Shown piece by piece: positions 47,433-60,500 of a stretch of 64,000 bases of DNA. The translations under genes and the position numbers were made by a program. Under the pieces are notes generated by a model. The model saw nothing but the letters and a program-made list of their open reading frames with translations, was not told where the DNA came from and searched no databases. This stretch comes from Mya arenaria. Taxonomy: Eukaryota > Mollusca > Bivalvia > Myida > Myidae. The stretch lies in assembly GCF_026914265.1 (NCBI RefSeq), contig NC_069124.1, positions 86,514,915-86,578,914 on the forward strand, read 5' to 3'. Every line of letters begins with the position of its first letter. The stretch's first letter is position 1.

Positions 47433-50400
47433 AATTGCTAGGTGCCTATCGTCTTGCTGAATGGTCAGGTGCCCATCGTCTTGCTGAATGGTTAGGTGCC
47501 CATCTTCTTGCTGAATGGCCAGGTCCCTATCGTCTTGCTGAATGGCCGGGTGCATGTCGTCTTGCTGAATGGCCTGGTGCCCATCGTCTTGCTGAATGGC
47601 CTGGTGCCTATCGCCTTGATGCCTACCGTCTTGCTGAATGGCCAGGTGCATATCGTCTTGCTGAATGGCCAGGTGCCTATCGTCTTGCTGAATGGCCTGG
47701 TGCCTATCGTCATGATGAATGGCCAGGTGCCTATCGTCTTGCTGAATGGCCAGGTGCCCATCGTCTTGCTGAATGCCCAGGTCACTATCGTCTTGCTGAA
47801 TGGCCTGGTGCCTATCGTCTTGCTGAATGGCCTGGTGCCTATCGTCTTGCTGATTTGCTAGGTGCCTATCGTCTTGCTGAATTGCCAGGTGCCTATCGTC
47901 TTGCTGATTTGCTAGGTGCCTATCGTCTTGCTGAATGGCCTGATGCCTATCTTCTTGCTGATTTTCTGGGTGCCTACCGTCTTGCTAAATGGCCAGGTGC
48001 CTATCGTCTTGCTGATTTGCTAGGTGCCTACCGTCTTGCTGAATGGCCAGGTGCCTATCGTCTTGCTGAATTGCCAGGTGCCCATCGTCTTGCTGAGTGG
48101 CCAGGTCACTATCGTCTTGCTGAATGGTCTGGTGCCTATCGTCTTGATGAATGGCCTGGTGCATGTCGTCTTGCTGAATGGCCAGGTCCCTATCGTCTTG
48201 CTGAATGGCCAGGTCCCTAACGTCTTGCTGAATGGCCAAGTGCCTATCGTCTTGCTGAATGGTCTGGTGCCTATCGTCTTGATGAATGGCCTGGTGCATG
48301 TCGTCTTGCTGAATGGCCAGGTTCCTATCGTCTTGCTGAATGCCCAGGTCCCTAACGTCTTGCTGAATGGCCAAGTGCCTATCGTCTTGCTGAATGGCTT
48401 GGTGCCTATCGTCTTGCTGAATGGCCAGGTGCCTATCGTCTTGCTGAATGGCCTGGTGCCTATCGTCTTGCTGAATGGTCAGGTGCCTATCGTCTTGCTG
48501 AATGGCCAGGTGCATATCGTCTTGCTGAATAGTCAGGTGTCTATCGTCTTGCTGAATGGCCTGGTGCCTATCGTCTTGCTGAATGGTCAGGTGCCGTTCG
48601 TCTTGCTGAATGGCCAGGTGCATATCGTCTTGCTGAATGGTCAGGTGTCTATCGTCTTGCTGAATGGCCAGGTCCCTATCGTCTTGCTGAATGGCCAGGT
48701 CCCTAACGTCTTGCTGAATGGCCTGGTGCCTATCGTCTTGCTGAATAGCCAGGAGCCCATCGTCTTGCTGAATGGCCAGGTCCCTAACGTCTTGCTGAAT
48801 GGCCTGGTGCCTATCGTCTTGCTGAATAGCCAGGAGCCCATCGTCTTGCTGAATGGCCAGGTGCCTATCGTCTTGCTGAATGGCCTGGTGCCTATCGTCT
48901 TGCTGAATGGTCAGGTGTCTATCGTCTTGCTGAATGGCCAGGTGCATATCGTCTTGCTGAATAGTCAGGTGTCTATCGTCTTGCTGAATGGCCTGGTGCC
49001 TATCGTCTTGCTGAATGGTCAGGTGCCGTTCGTCTTGCTGAATGGCCAGGTGCATATCGTCTTGCTGAATGGTCAGGTGTCTATCGTCTTGCTGAATGGC
49101 CAGGTCCCTATCGTCTTGCTGAATGGCCAGGTCCCTAACGTCTTGCTGAATGGCCTGGTGCCTATCGTCTTGCTGAATAGCCAGGAGCCCATCGTCTTGC
49201 TGAATGGCCAGGTCCCTATCGTCATGCTGAAGGGCCTGGTGCCTATCGTCTTGCTGAATGGCCAGGTGTCTATCGTCTTTCTAATTTTTCAGGTGCATAT
49301 CGTCTTGTTGAATGGCCTGGTGCCTATCGTTTTGCTGAATGGTCACGTGTCTATCGTCTTGCTGAATGGTCAGGTGCCTATCGTCTTGCTGAATTGCTTA
49401 GTGCCCATCGTCTTGCTGAATGGCCAGGTGTCTATCGTCTTGCTAATTTTTCAGGTGACAATCGTCTTGTTGAATGGCCAGGTGCCTATCGTCTTGCTGA
49501 ATGGTCAGGTGCCTATCGTCTTGCTGAATGGCCTGGTGCCTATCGTCATGCTGAATGGCCTGGTGCCTATCGTCTTGCTGAATGGCCAGGTGCCCATCGT
49601 CTTGCTGAATGGCCAGGTCCCTATCGTCTTGCTGAATGGCCTGGTGCCTATCGTCTTGCTGAATGGCCTGGTGCCTATCGTCTTGCTGATTTGCTAGGTG
49701 CCTATCGCCTTGCTGAATGGCCTGGTGCCTATCGTCTTGCTGATTTGCTAGGTGCCTATCGTCTTGCTGAATGGCCTGATGCCTATCGTCTTTCTGATTT
49801 TCTGGGTGCCTACCGTCTTGCTAAATGGCCAGGTGCCTATCGTCTTGCTGATTTGCTAGGTGCCTATCGTCTTGCTGAATGGCCAGGTGCCTATCGTCTT
49901 GCTGAATTGCCAGGTGCCCATCGTCTTGCTGAATGCCCAGGTCACTATCGTCTTGCTGAATGGCCTGCTGCCCATCGTCTTGCTGAATGGCCTGGTGCCT
50001 ATCGTCTTGCTGAATGGTCTGGTGCCTATCGTCTTGATGAATGGCCTGGTGCATGTCGTCTTGCTGAATGGCCAGGTCCCTATCGTCTTGCTGAATGGCC
50101 AGGTCCCTAACGTCTTGCTGAATGGCCAAGTGCCTATCGTCTTGCTGAATGGCCTGGTGCCTATCGTCTTGCTGAATGGCCAGGTGCCTATCGTCTTGCT
50201 GAATGGCCTGGTGCCTATCGTCTTGCTGAATGGTCAGGTGCATATCGTCTTGCTGAATGGCCAGGTGCATATCGTCTTGCTGAATGGTCAGGTCCCTATC
50301 GTCTTGCTGAATGGCCTGGTGCCTATCGTCTTGCTGAATGGCCTGGTGCCTATCGTCTTGCTGATTTGCTAGGTGCCTATCGTCTTGCTGAATGGCCTGA

Positions 50401-52190
50401 TGCCTATCGTCTTGCTGATTTTCTGGGTGCCTACCGTCTTGCTGAATGGCCAGGTGCCTATCGTCTTGCTGATTTTCTAGGTGCCTACCGTCTTGCTGAA
50501 TGGCCAGGTGCCTATCGTCTTGCTGAATTGCCTGGTGCATGTCGTCTTGCTGAATGGCCAGGTCACAATCGTCTTGCTGAATGGCCTGGTGCCCATCGTC
50601 TTGCTGAATGGCCTGGTGCCTATCGTCTTGCTGAATGGTCTGGTGCCTATCGTCTTGATGAATGGCCTGGTGCATGTCGTCTTGCTGAATGGCCAGGTCC
50701 CTATCGTCTTGCTGAATGGCCAGGTCCCTAACGTCTTGCTGAATGGCCAATTGCCTATCGTCTTGCTGAATGGTGTGGTGCCTATCGTCTTGATGAATGG
50801 CCTGGTGCATGTCGTCTTGCTGAATGGCCAGGTTCCTATCGTCTTGCTGAATGGCCAGGTCCCTAACGTCTTGCTGAATGGCCAAGTGCCTATCGTCTTG
50901 CTGAATGGCCTGGTGCCTATCGTCTTGCTGAATGGCCAGGTGCCTATCGTCTTGCTGAATGGCCTGGTGCATATCGTCTTGCTGAATGGTCAGGTGCCTA
51001 TCGTCTTGCTGAATGGCCAGGTGCATATCGTCTTGCTGAATGGTCAGGTGTCTATCGTCTTGCTGAATGGCCTGGTGCCTATCGTCTTGCTGAATGGTCA
51101 GGTGCCTTTCGTCTTGCTGAATGGCCAGGTGCATATCGTCTTGCTGAATGGTCAGGTGTCTATCGTCTTGCTGAATGGCCTGGTGCCTATCGTCTTGCCG
51201 AATGGTCTGGTGCCTATCGTCTTGATGAATGGACTGGTGCATGTCGTCTTGCTGAATGGCCAGGTGCCTATCGTCTTGCTGAATGGCCTGGTGCCCATCG
51301 TCTTGCTGAATGGCCAGGTCCCTATCGTCATGCTGAAGGGCCTGGTGCCTATCGTCTTGCTGAATGGTCAGGTGCCTATCGTCTTGCTGAATGGTCAGGT
51401 GTCTATCGTCGTGCTGAATTGCCAGGTGTATATCGTATTGCTAATTTTTCAGGTGCCTATCGTCTTGCTGAATGGCCAGGTGTCTATCGTCTTGCTAATT
51501 TTTCAGGTGCATATCGTCTTGTTGAATGGCCTGGTGCCTTTCGTTTTGCTGAATGGTCAGGTGTCTATCGTCTTGCTGAATGGTCAGGTGCCTATCGTCT
51601 TGCTGAATTGCTTGGTGCCCATCGTCTTGCTGAATGGCCAGGTGTCTATCGTCTTGCTAATTTTTTAGGTGACAATCGTCTTGTTGAATGGTCAGGTGCC
51701 TATCGTCTTGCTGAATGGTCAGGTGCCTATCGTCTTGCTGAATGGTCAGGTGCCTATCGTCTTGCTGAATGGCCAGGTGCATATCGTCTTGCTGAATGGC
51801 CAGGTGCCCATCGTCTATCGTCTTGCTGAATGGCCAGGTGCCCATCGTCTTGCTGAATGGCTAGGTGCCCATCGTCTTGTTGAATTGCCAGGTGCCCATC
51901 GTCGTGCTGAATTGCCAGGTGCCCATCGTCTTGCTGAATGGCCAGGTGCCCATCGTCTTGCTGAATGGCCAGGTGCCCATCGTCTATCGTCTTACTGAAT
52001 GGCCAGGTGCCCATCGTCTTGCTGAATGGCTAGGTGCCCATCGTCTTGTTGAATTGCCAGGTGCCCATCGTCTTGCTGAATTGCCAGGTGCCTACCGTCT
52101 TGCTGAATTGCCAGATGCCTACCGTCTTGCTAAATGGCCAGGTGCCTATCGTCTTGCTGAATGTCCAGGTGCCCATCGCCTTGCTGATTA
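47433..52190 (+). repeat. 27-bp minisatellite array (about 176 copies)
   Basis: Tandem copies of GCCTATCGTCTTGCTGAATGGCCAGGT with point variants (GATTTGCTAGGT, GATTTTCTGGGT, AATTTTTCAGGT, GATGAATGGCC). Because the unit is 27 bp and lacks stops in four frames, long open frames arise on both strands. On plus, 48024-49697 reads VLLNGQVPI repeats (557 codons) and 47435-48220 reads YRLAEWPGA repeats. On minus, 49821-51242 reads AIQQDDRHL repeats (473 codons). I see no promoter, splice site, poly(A) signal or unique coding flank, so I treat it as a satellite and not a gene. Higher-order duplications at offsets of 432 and 1836 bp (16 and 68 units) are visible. Confidence 0.9.
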
Positions 52191-53973
52191 TAATATTCGA
52201 ACCCCTCAAACTTGTCATTCACTGAAAGCTTGTTTGCTCGCTTTTTGTAGGAAGTTGGTACGGTTTTCCTACAATTTGTAGAACTTGAGCTGTGATATTC
52301 ATATTGTTTCTCGATTTAATTTCATTTTAGCAATGTGACCCTTTTATCAAATATGTACAGGCGGGTCTGAGAACCAGTCGTCAACTCCGGGATGAGACGT
52401 CAGGGAAATAGAAATTGATGTATTTGCTCAAAAGTCATTCAGCTTTCTTACTTTTTAATATCATTGTTTCAGCGACGAAGTACGTAAACTCAAATTGCGT
52501 TTGAGTATGAAAAAAGTAGCCCCGATGTTATTCAGAGATGTAATTGCCATTGTCAACGCGGTTCATCAAATTAAATCAGAAATATATAACTGCAATGCGG
52601 ACGAAGAACGGTTCGACTTAAACATTTTACCTTCAACACAATGATACGAGACAAAGAATGGAAGGAAAAGCATGTTGTTTTATTTCATATGATTAACCAT
52701 GACAAGATAAAATGCATAAAATCATATATATTTATACATTATACACATTCTAATTATATCTTTCATAGACTCAAACAAACATTATTGGAAAAATATACGA
52801 GTATATTAAGACTGAGATGTTAGTACCTGCAATTGAAACAAGCGAACGGCAACGCCATTCTGTCATAGCATATATTACATGTACTGAAAATGCATACATT
52901 GTTTTAGTCAATATCGAGTATGAAAAAGTTAAATCGAAATAAAATAAAAAAGTGAATCAAAGTGTGTTCCGATGTTATACTACACACACGCCCGACAATT
53001 TCTGGCTGTTTGTTAATGTTGTAAGTGTTTGGCAACTCTTAGTCGTGTAAAGGTAGACGTTGCTGCACTGGTCACTGGTCGCATCAAAGAATTATAACCT
53101 ATACCAGGACAACCGATTAAAGACTTCCGTCACCAACCACTGGACAACAAATTAACGCCCAGTAGCTTCAAAAACCAATATGCAGAGCAGCGTTTTCCTC
53201 ATGCTGACCAAAGTGCTTCCGTTTGCCACCAACAGGAGACCAATGAATGGATGTCGGCGATTTGTTGTAACTCTAGTGTGACTTAAGCTTTATCTTTTTC
53301 TTTAAAGACAACAATATTGTAATGAGGTACAATGTATAAGAAATTAAGCAAAGGACTTAAACACCAAAAAGAAAATGTGCGTTTAATCCGTCAACGACCA
53401 AGGACAAATGCAATCGCTTTAGTTGAAAATATTCTTATCTAAAAACCTAATGTTTATCGTAAATTTAACACAATTATTAAGGATTGCAACACAATAACAA
53501 AACAGTCATCACACCAAAAATGTATAGTTCAAATTGAGAGCAACGGTTGATTTGTCTCGCAAATGTCCTCCACCGTTACCTCCGGGGGCGAACGGTGAAG
53601 ATCCAGTCATAACATAAGAAAATTGCTGTATTTCAGCTGCTAGTATTCACTTTTTTAAACACTTTTTAATACTATCTCAGTATTACATTACTAAAAGTTA
53701 TATGATAAAGAGCAATAATGAATGCGGTCATGTGGATTTGACTAACATTATGAAATATTGTTGATGGATGTGCCTACTGTACAACACCCCTGCGTGGAGT
53801 TTCCTGTCCCAATCGACCTTTGAAGCAACACGGTGGCTCTTCGATAGTCCCACGTCACTACTACGTGTACTATGAAATATGACATTAACTGTTCTTATTC
53901 GTCTTATATACATGCATAAACTCTCACACGCACGCACGCACGCACGCACGCACGCACACACACTCATGGAGAT
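52191..53973. other. Downstream flank / probable 3' UTR of the receptor gene
   Basis: No other gene. The (CG/CA)n tract at 53925-53963 lies immediately past the receptor stop. An ATTAAA on the minus strand at 53665-53670 is a possible poly(A) signal. 52195-53300 shows nothing. Confidence 0.45.
53925..53963. repeat. (CACG)n/(CA)n microsatellite
   Basis: About 39 bp of CACG and CA units, 10 bp past the receptor stop codon, so within its 3' UTR. Confidence 0.9.
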
Positions 53974-54587
53974 TTATTCTATTGCAGGTTTCCGCATTGG
54001 CATAATTATTAGAATTACAATTGACGATATGACTGCGGCAAACAAAAACAGCCAGAAGAGGACCCTGTCCATGATCAAGGCCACAAAGCGCCACTCGTTC
54101 ACGATGTCCTGGTGCCGCTCCTCTATATCCTGTTTTTCCATCAGGATCTTCAAGGAGGAAGTAATACGATTCTGTGTTCCCTCACCATCAGGAGCAACCA
54201 TGGTGGCATTAAAATGATTTTCAAATTGATTATTGTGCAAAACATTTTGCGTCACTGGTGACGTCACATGATTTTGGTTGATAGGCACAGTTTGCGCGCG
54301 GTTGGCAGTTTTGTGAGTTATGACACCGTTTGTTCTGTAAGGTTGTGAAACCAGTTCTACTGGTTCGGTATACTGGAAGGTGTGGTCGTGTTGGTGTGAG
54401 GTACGGTATATGAAGGGGTTCAGGCGCGGCCGCATACAGAGCATGCTGGACAGGATGTCGTAGGAGAGGACCTGGAGCCAACGTGGCACGCCTTTCTGGT
54501 GGGGACCCACGTGATGTAGCTGCAGCACGAACACCGTTAGTATGATCGAGAGTGACGTCATACCCATCGTCACAGTCAGATAGATTC
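53974..54587 (-). CDS. nAChR exon: TM3, cytoplasmic loop, TM4, stop
   Basis: The acceptor TGTGTTTCAG precedes 54587, and the exon completes the split glycine codon. It encodes TM3 ([20 protein letters not shown]), the loop beginning [15 protein letters not shown], the amphipathic pre-TM4 helix ([17 protein letters not shown]) and TM4 ([20 protein letters not shown]). It ends MRKPAIE with TAA at 53976-53974. The loop has poly-polar stretches and no recognised kinase-docking motif. The length of the final hydrophilic tail (about 8 residues) is normal for the family. Confidence 0.93.
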
Positions 54588-57500
54588 CTGAAACACAGTT
54601 TCGTAACTCCCATAAGTATTCGCCAAATCGTCTAGTACGATTGAAAATAAGTGTACAAATATTTATAACAATTAACCAAAACTAAATATATCACCAAGAG
54701 ATGCATTTCTTTTAAAAAACCGCAACTATACCCCATAGTATTTTGTACAACGTTTTAAAATAAGTTAACGATAACAATTTGATCACTGAAAGCACCCTGT
54801 CAATTCGCCGTGACCTTGTTGTATATGGGATAGGACGTCAATATTTGGGATGTATCACTTAAATGAAAAATATGGTAATTAATATCCTCGTTCAATAAGT
54901 TGCACGTTTCATATTTTATTCAATTTCCGTTGAAGTGTTTTGGATGTTATTTCTGACAGATTCCGGTTGTTTCCGAGGGCTGGACTAATGAAATCATCTC
55001 ACGCGACTGCCCTGATATTGAAATACTTTATCATTGCATGACAAATCAATAGAGAAATCATATTGGTAGCAAAGTTGAAACGACGCACTGTCTGTAAACG
55101 TCTTTAAATGTGTCAGACATATTATGTTGTTTTGTAAAGAAAGCATAAACGTGTGATTCCATTGTATATCACGATCTGGGAGAATAATTGCTAAAATTGC
55201 AGAAAAATACACTAAAATGAACCTTTGATGTTCGTACAAATTGTAACATATTTTTGTTGCATCTTCTTGTTTCGGAAAATCATGTCTTATACAAAATCAG
55301 CTATGTACAATCTGATACGTCGGCTGGTGAGAAGAAAAAGAAGTTGCAAAGCGTTCTTTCAACCCACACATGAGCTGGTCAATGTGAGGGAGCAAGACAT
55401 ATTTGACCAGAGTTGTTAACGACCACGGTCATTTCGAGTCAACGATTTAAAAATGTTCTCTACACATGAAACTTGTTGACCTCTCATGATAGGGGACACT
55501 GTAGGGGAACTGTTCCATGAACATTATAAGTTTATATCGGGTAAAAATAAATTTGTGTACATGCCAATAATCGATAAATGCTAGACTTTATCTGAAAAAA
55601 AGAGATAAAGTATGAGAAATTGCAATTTGTAAAAACTACCTATGAGCGGGACGAACTCGGATGTCGCGGGCATGTTTTCCGCTATGAGCAGCATGAAGAC
55701 GGAGAACGCCAGGAGGACGGTAATACCGAGGGTGATCTTCTCGCCGCTGTCCGGAGGCAGCCAGAAACCAAGCAGACTCAGGATGGTGAGCCATAGGCAC
55801 GGGAAGATAATGTTAAACAGGTAGTAGAGTGTGCGGCGTCGCATTATTATGGTGAACGTAACGTCTGGGAAGAACTCCGTGCAGCAGGCGTACGTGACGG
55901 TGTTGCGGACGACTTTGATGTTGAGCAGCTCCCACTCTCCGCTATACACATAGTTTGACAGGTCCACCTCCGCCGATCGGTTCACAACGTCCACCTGTAA
56001 CACACAGATGTGTAGGTACAGTGTGTGATGAGATACCAAAATGCTTGAAAAGGTGGCGAAGAACAAAGAACCAAAACGTGCTCTTTCATGTTATCAAAAC
56101 GACTAGTCTGATATCAGAGAACGGTAACGACATGAATGGATGAGTATAAACAAGTTTAACACTATTCTGATATTTTCCAAATCTTTTTATTGCTTAGTTA
56201 TCCATTGTAACGTACTTGAAAGCCATCATAGGTCCATGAGCCGAACTTCATCTTACAAAGCTGGTCATCGAAAGGAAAGTATGTGATGTCGATCTTGCAA
56301 GATGAGCGGAATTTGGCGGGTGGTGGCCAGAAGACGACGCCCGAGTGGTGAACCATTGCTTTTGACTGCATATAACCGGTCGTGAAGTCGTCCGCACTGG
56401 AGACGGGGACACATTATAAGTTTTACTACTGTGTTTCCTTCCAAGTCAGTTTATTATTGTGTAAAAGAGTACATTACAAATGCTTAACCATTAATGCATA
56501 ATGCTTGTCAGGTGATACACAACATGCCACTTTTCACTTTATGTGGTAGGCATACATTATTTCTCTCTTAGAAACGACGCGATAAAAGTCGGACTGTATT
56601 CAGTCGCTATATGATGAAACTAGGTTCCTGACAATACTAAATCGAATCAGACCCTGTTTTGTCTGATGTGAAAATCGTACTGGAACTCATTGAATGGCAT
56701 TAACCAATGAAAGCAATGTCACCCCTGGCTATCAATGGTATTCTGGACAATAACTCTCTACTGCCACGGTCCTTTATTAAATATTTGCATTTACCAGACA
56801 ATGGATCAGAACGTAGTGTTTTTACCATTCAGTGATTCAATATGTGTCCCAGAATGAGATCCACAGAATAAAAGAGTAAGTAATTGTCAAGGCTGCATAC
56901 AACTAATTACAATCATATTATAAATGCCAAAAGGAACGACAGTTTATTTCGGTGGCGCCATTAATGATTAATAAATGCTATTTCATTTCCGCCATTTATC
57001 AAACTAATGCATTTCTGAAAGTGCAAACATGAGTTTTGTTCTTGCCAATGTGTCTAAATGATTGTTACAGTGTTAAATTCAAATAATCTAAACCCTATCA
57101 GGTGTACAGCGATTTGCCAGTGTCATTTTGTACAATTGTTACATGAATGCACATGTTTGCTATCGGTTAAACATTAAACATCTGTACCAGCCTGTTATGT
57201 CCTTACTTGTTATAGAGGACGATGTCCGGAAGCCACAGTTTCTCACAAGGCATGCGCAGTGTTTGGAGGCCATTATAGTCGGCCGGGTTCCACACTAGCC
57301 GCTCGTCAACCCATTCCTGTGGTAAAGGTACACGTGACAGGTGCTTTTATGATCGAATGTACACATACTATGATATATTAACTATTTCGTGATGATTTAT
57401 AAGTATATTAATACAATTGAGTATACCAAGAGAAGCCGATTTGTTTCATTAACGATAACTCTGGTTCAATACCTAAGAGCCACTTAACGAGAGCCACTTC

Positions 57501-60500
57501 AATTCAACAAAAACATATAACGTATGCAGCATGTGCTTTAAAATATCTTAAGTAATAAATGTTCGGGTGAACGCCTTGACTCAGTCAGAGAAACAGAAGA
57601 TCACTGGAGGTTAAAACTATTTTTGAATACTTAATCTCGCACTTGTCATCAAAAATAACACAATTATACTTATACGCCTTATCTGAGCCAGAATCAACTT
57701 AAAGCCAATAAGGTATATGTAATAGTTGAAACATAATTTGTGAACGTTCGTTATGATTAAGAAGGAAACATTTTGCTCAGTTTTTTTAAGAACATTTCCA
57801 TACTAATCAGGATGGCAAATGTCCACAACAACCGCAGATTCGAGACTGCAATTGCATTTAGAAGCTTTATCGCTCTGCTAAATGATGCATATTTCCTTAA
57901 TGTTATTTACTCATATGGTGTGCTAATATTTTCGGAAGCTTGGAGTTCTAAAACTTCCAATCCCAACTTTGATCATTTTGAAGGTTTTTTCCTATCCTCT
58001 TCTAACATGCAACCGAAAAGCAAAACGTAATAGCGGTGGGGTTATTATGTATTTCAAGACATTATATTCGAATCTAAACAACAAAGATATAATATGGTTT
58101 TATATATGATATAAAAATGCCTTTTGGGGGCGGATAATGATAAATATATTTGTTCATGTAATCCAAATGATTCAAATGTTTATACAAATGAAAACTCTCT
58201 TATATTTGAATTTGATTCCATGAACAACTTAATGTTGATATTACATGTTACAGTCAGTTGGATGATATAATTCTAACAAGTCTCCAATTTCAAGGACAGG
58301 TCAACGATCAGATGTATTTGAAAATATCAATCTTAATCGATATGTTCAATTCAATTCAATTCAATTCAATATCTTTATTTCCTCCTTGCAGGAGATATGC
58401 ATGTTATATACACATAGAAAAGTCAATATTCAAAATTATAATGGAGCATTACAAATATGTACAACATGTGCCCAATAAGGGTGATTAGTCTACCATATGT
58501 ACTCTTCATTGAGTCACATATGTGTCATATTCAACTTAAACTCCATGAACACATTTGGAGATGTACTGAAATGATATCAGTAAGAATGTCATGTTCGCGT
58601 CATCTTCAAGTAATGGCTGTATCGGAGCACCCATGAGCCTTAACGCAAACAAAGTTTGGCTCAAGTTCAATAACCCTGATACAAAGTCACTGCCACAAAA
58701 CAAACTGTCGCTCAGTAGTTGAGACCCCAATAAGGCTGTCGATTTGCATTCGCTAATAACATGCACAATTGTGTCCGATATCTAAAGGTGGCAGCGTTCA
58801 CAGACGACCAAGTCCGTTCATCGATTTCCATGGCACCATATTTTAGCAACCGCATGCATCATGTTTCTATGATCAGCCCTGTTGCACACTTTGTATACAA
58901 TAGATGGAGTGATGGTAGGCTGTAGTACCCTGAAGTAGGCAAAGTCGGAGTCCGTCATTACCCTATGTTTCCAACTGTGAGCTTCCACCTAGTACACAAG
59001 CTGTCTGACAGTCCTTTTCCACAACAACTTGGTAGGTAACGAAGAAGGATTGATGAGAACATTATTAATAAGAGAATGGAGGCCAAGTTGGCAAAGAATG
59101 TTAGATATATCGGGTACGAATCCGTACCGCACGTTTGTATTACATGATAGAAATAACAAGTATCGTCGAATAAAGATGTTACGACAGGTGCATTTACAAT
59201 CTAGGCTTAGAAGTTTGTGTAGAAACATAAGCTTCCTTACAGTAACATCACAACTAAGTTTGTGCAACCCAACCATTGATTCACACATATCTGACCTTGT
59301 ACGAACATGGAATCCCTGTATTTTCTTAACAATGAAATGTTGGAATTTGTCAATCAAGTACACGTTGTGTTTAGTTAAATTACACCATAGCTCAGATCCA
59401 TATACTACAATTGGTTTTACTATCTTTGAAAACAAATTGACACAAACTAAGGGTTTTGCACCATACGGGTTGACATCTTGAGCTGCCATAGAGAAGAAGG
59501 CGTTTCTGGCCTTTTGTATCCTATCTTGTATCCGCATGGTCTAGTTCAAATTCGAGTCATGCCTTATACCCAAGTGGTTCACGTTATTTACTTGTTGTAA
59601 TAATTTGTCTCCGTATATCATCCCTGCGACAGGTATGGACCTGCGCTTTGAAAATACGATGATATTCGATTTGGCAACACTAATGTCCATCTTCCAAGTT
59701 TTACAATACTTGTAAACAATGTCGATCATAATCTGAAGAAAGAGGGGGGCTACAGCGACTAGCGCAATGTCGTCTGCGAATGATGGGTTTCCCGCCTTTA
59801 CGGACATCACCGTGTAACCGCTATTGCTATTCTCTAAGTCCAGTAACAACTGATCGACGTAAACAAGATAGAGAAATGTCAAAAGTACTCCTCCTTGGCG
59901 TACTGATCTGCGAACGTTAATGATATCTGAGTTCAGTCCGTTTGTGCGTACCACACATTTCAGATTGTCATACGTGCTCATAATGATCCGTAGAAATTTT
60001 CCAGTAAGTCCTAACTGACCGAGTTTGTAAAACAAACCGGTGTGCCATACAAAATCAAACGCGGCTTTCTGGTCTAAACACGCCGTGTACACGTTACTTC
60101 CGGTTTCTATCTGCGTGTAGACTGTTTCCTGGAAGTTGAAGGCGGTTGTGAGACAGCTGAGTCCTGTCTGAAAACCCTGTTGCTGTGGCGACGGAAATTG
60201 TAGGCGATGCATTTTGATTATTTATTCTGTTCAATAAGATTCGTTCAAAGATTTTACAAAAACAAGGCAATAGCGACACTGGCCGGAAGCTGTTGGGGTC
60301 ATTCTTTGCTTTTCCTTTTCCCTTATAAAGAGGTATTATAATACTTGTCTTCCACGTCTCAGGTATTGTTTCGTTACGCAGGGCTGAGTTGAACAGCTTC
60401 AAGAGGGCGGTTTGTAGCATTTTCCCACAGTGTATGACATGTTCATTTAGTATATTGTCGATTCCTGGTGATTTTTGCTTCTTAAGCGTTTTTACAACTG

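Noticed and set aside
47433..52190. 27-bp array as a repetitive structural or silk-like protein gene
   Set aside because: No start context, splice sites, promoter, poly(A) signal or unique flank, and frames are equally open on both strands.
53879..54217. 112-codon plus-strand frame
   Set aside because: Runs through the microsatellite and antisense to the receptor's last exon.
55642..56143. Plus-strand frames of about 60 codons
   Set aside because: Antisense to the receptor TM1-TM2 exon.
59029..59481. 150-codon plus-strand frame
   Set aside because: It is the antisense shadow of the minus-strand LINE ORF2 C-terminal region.
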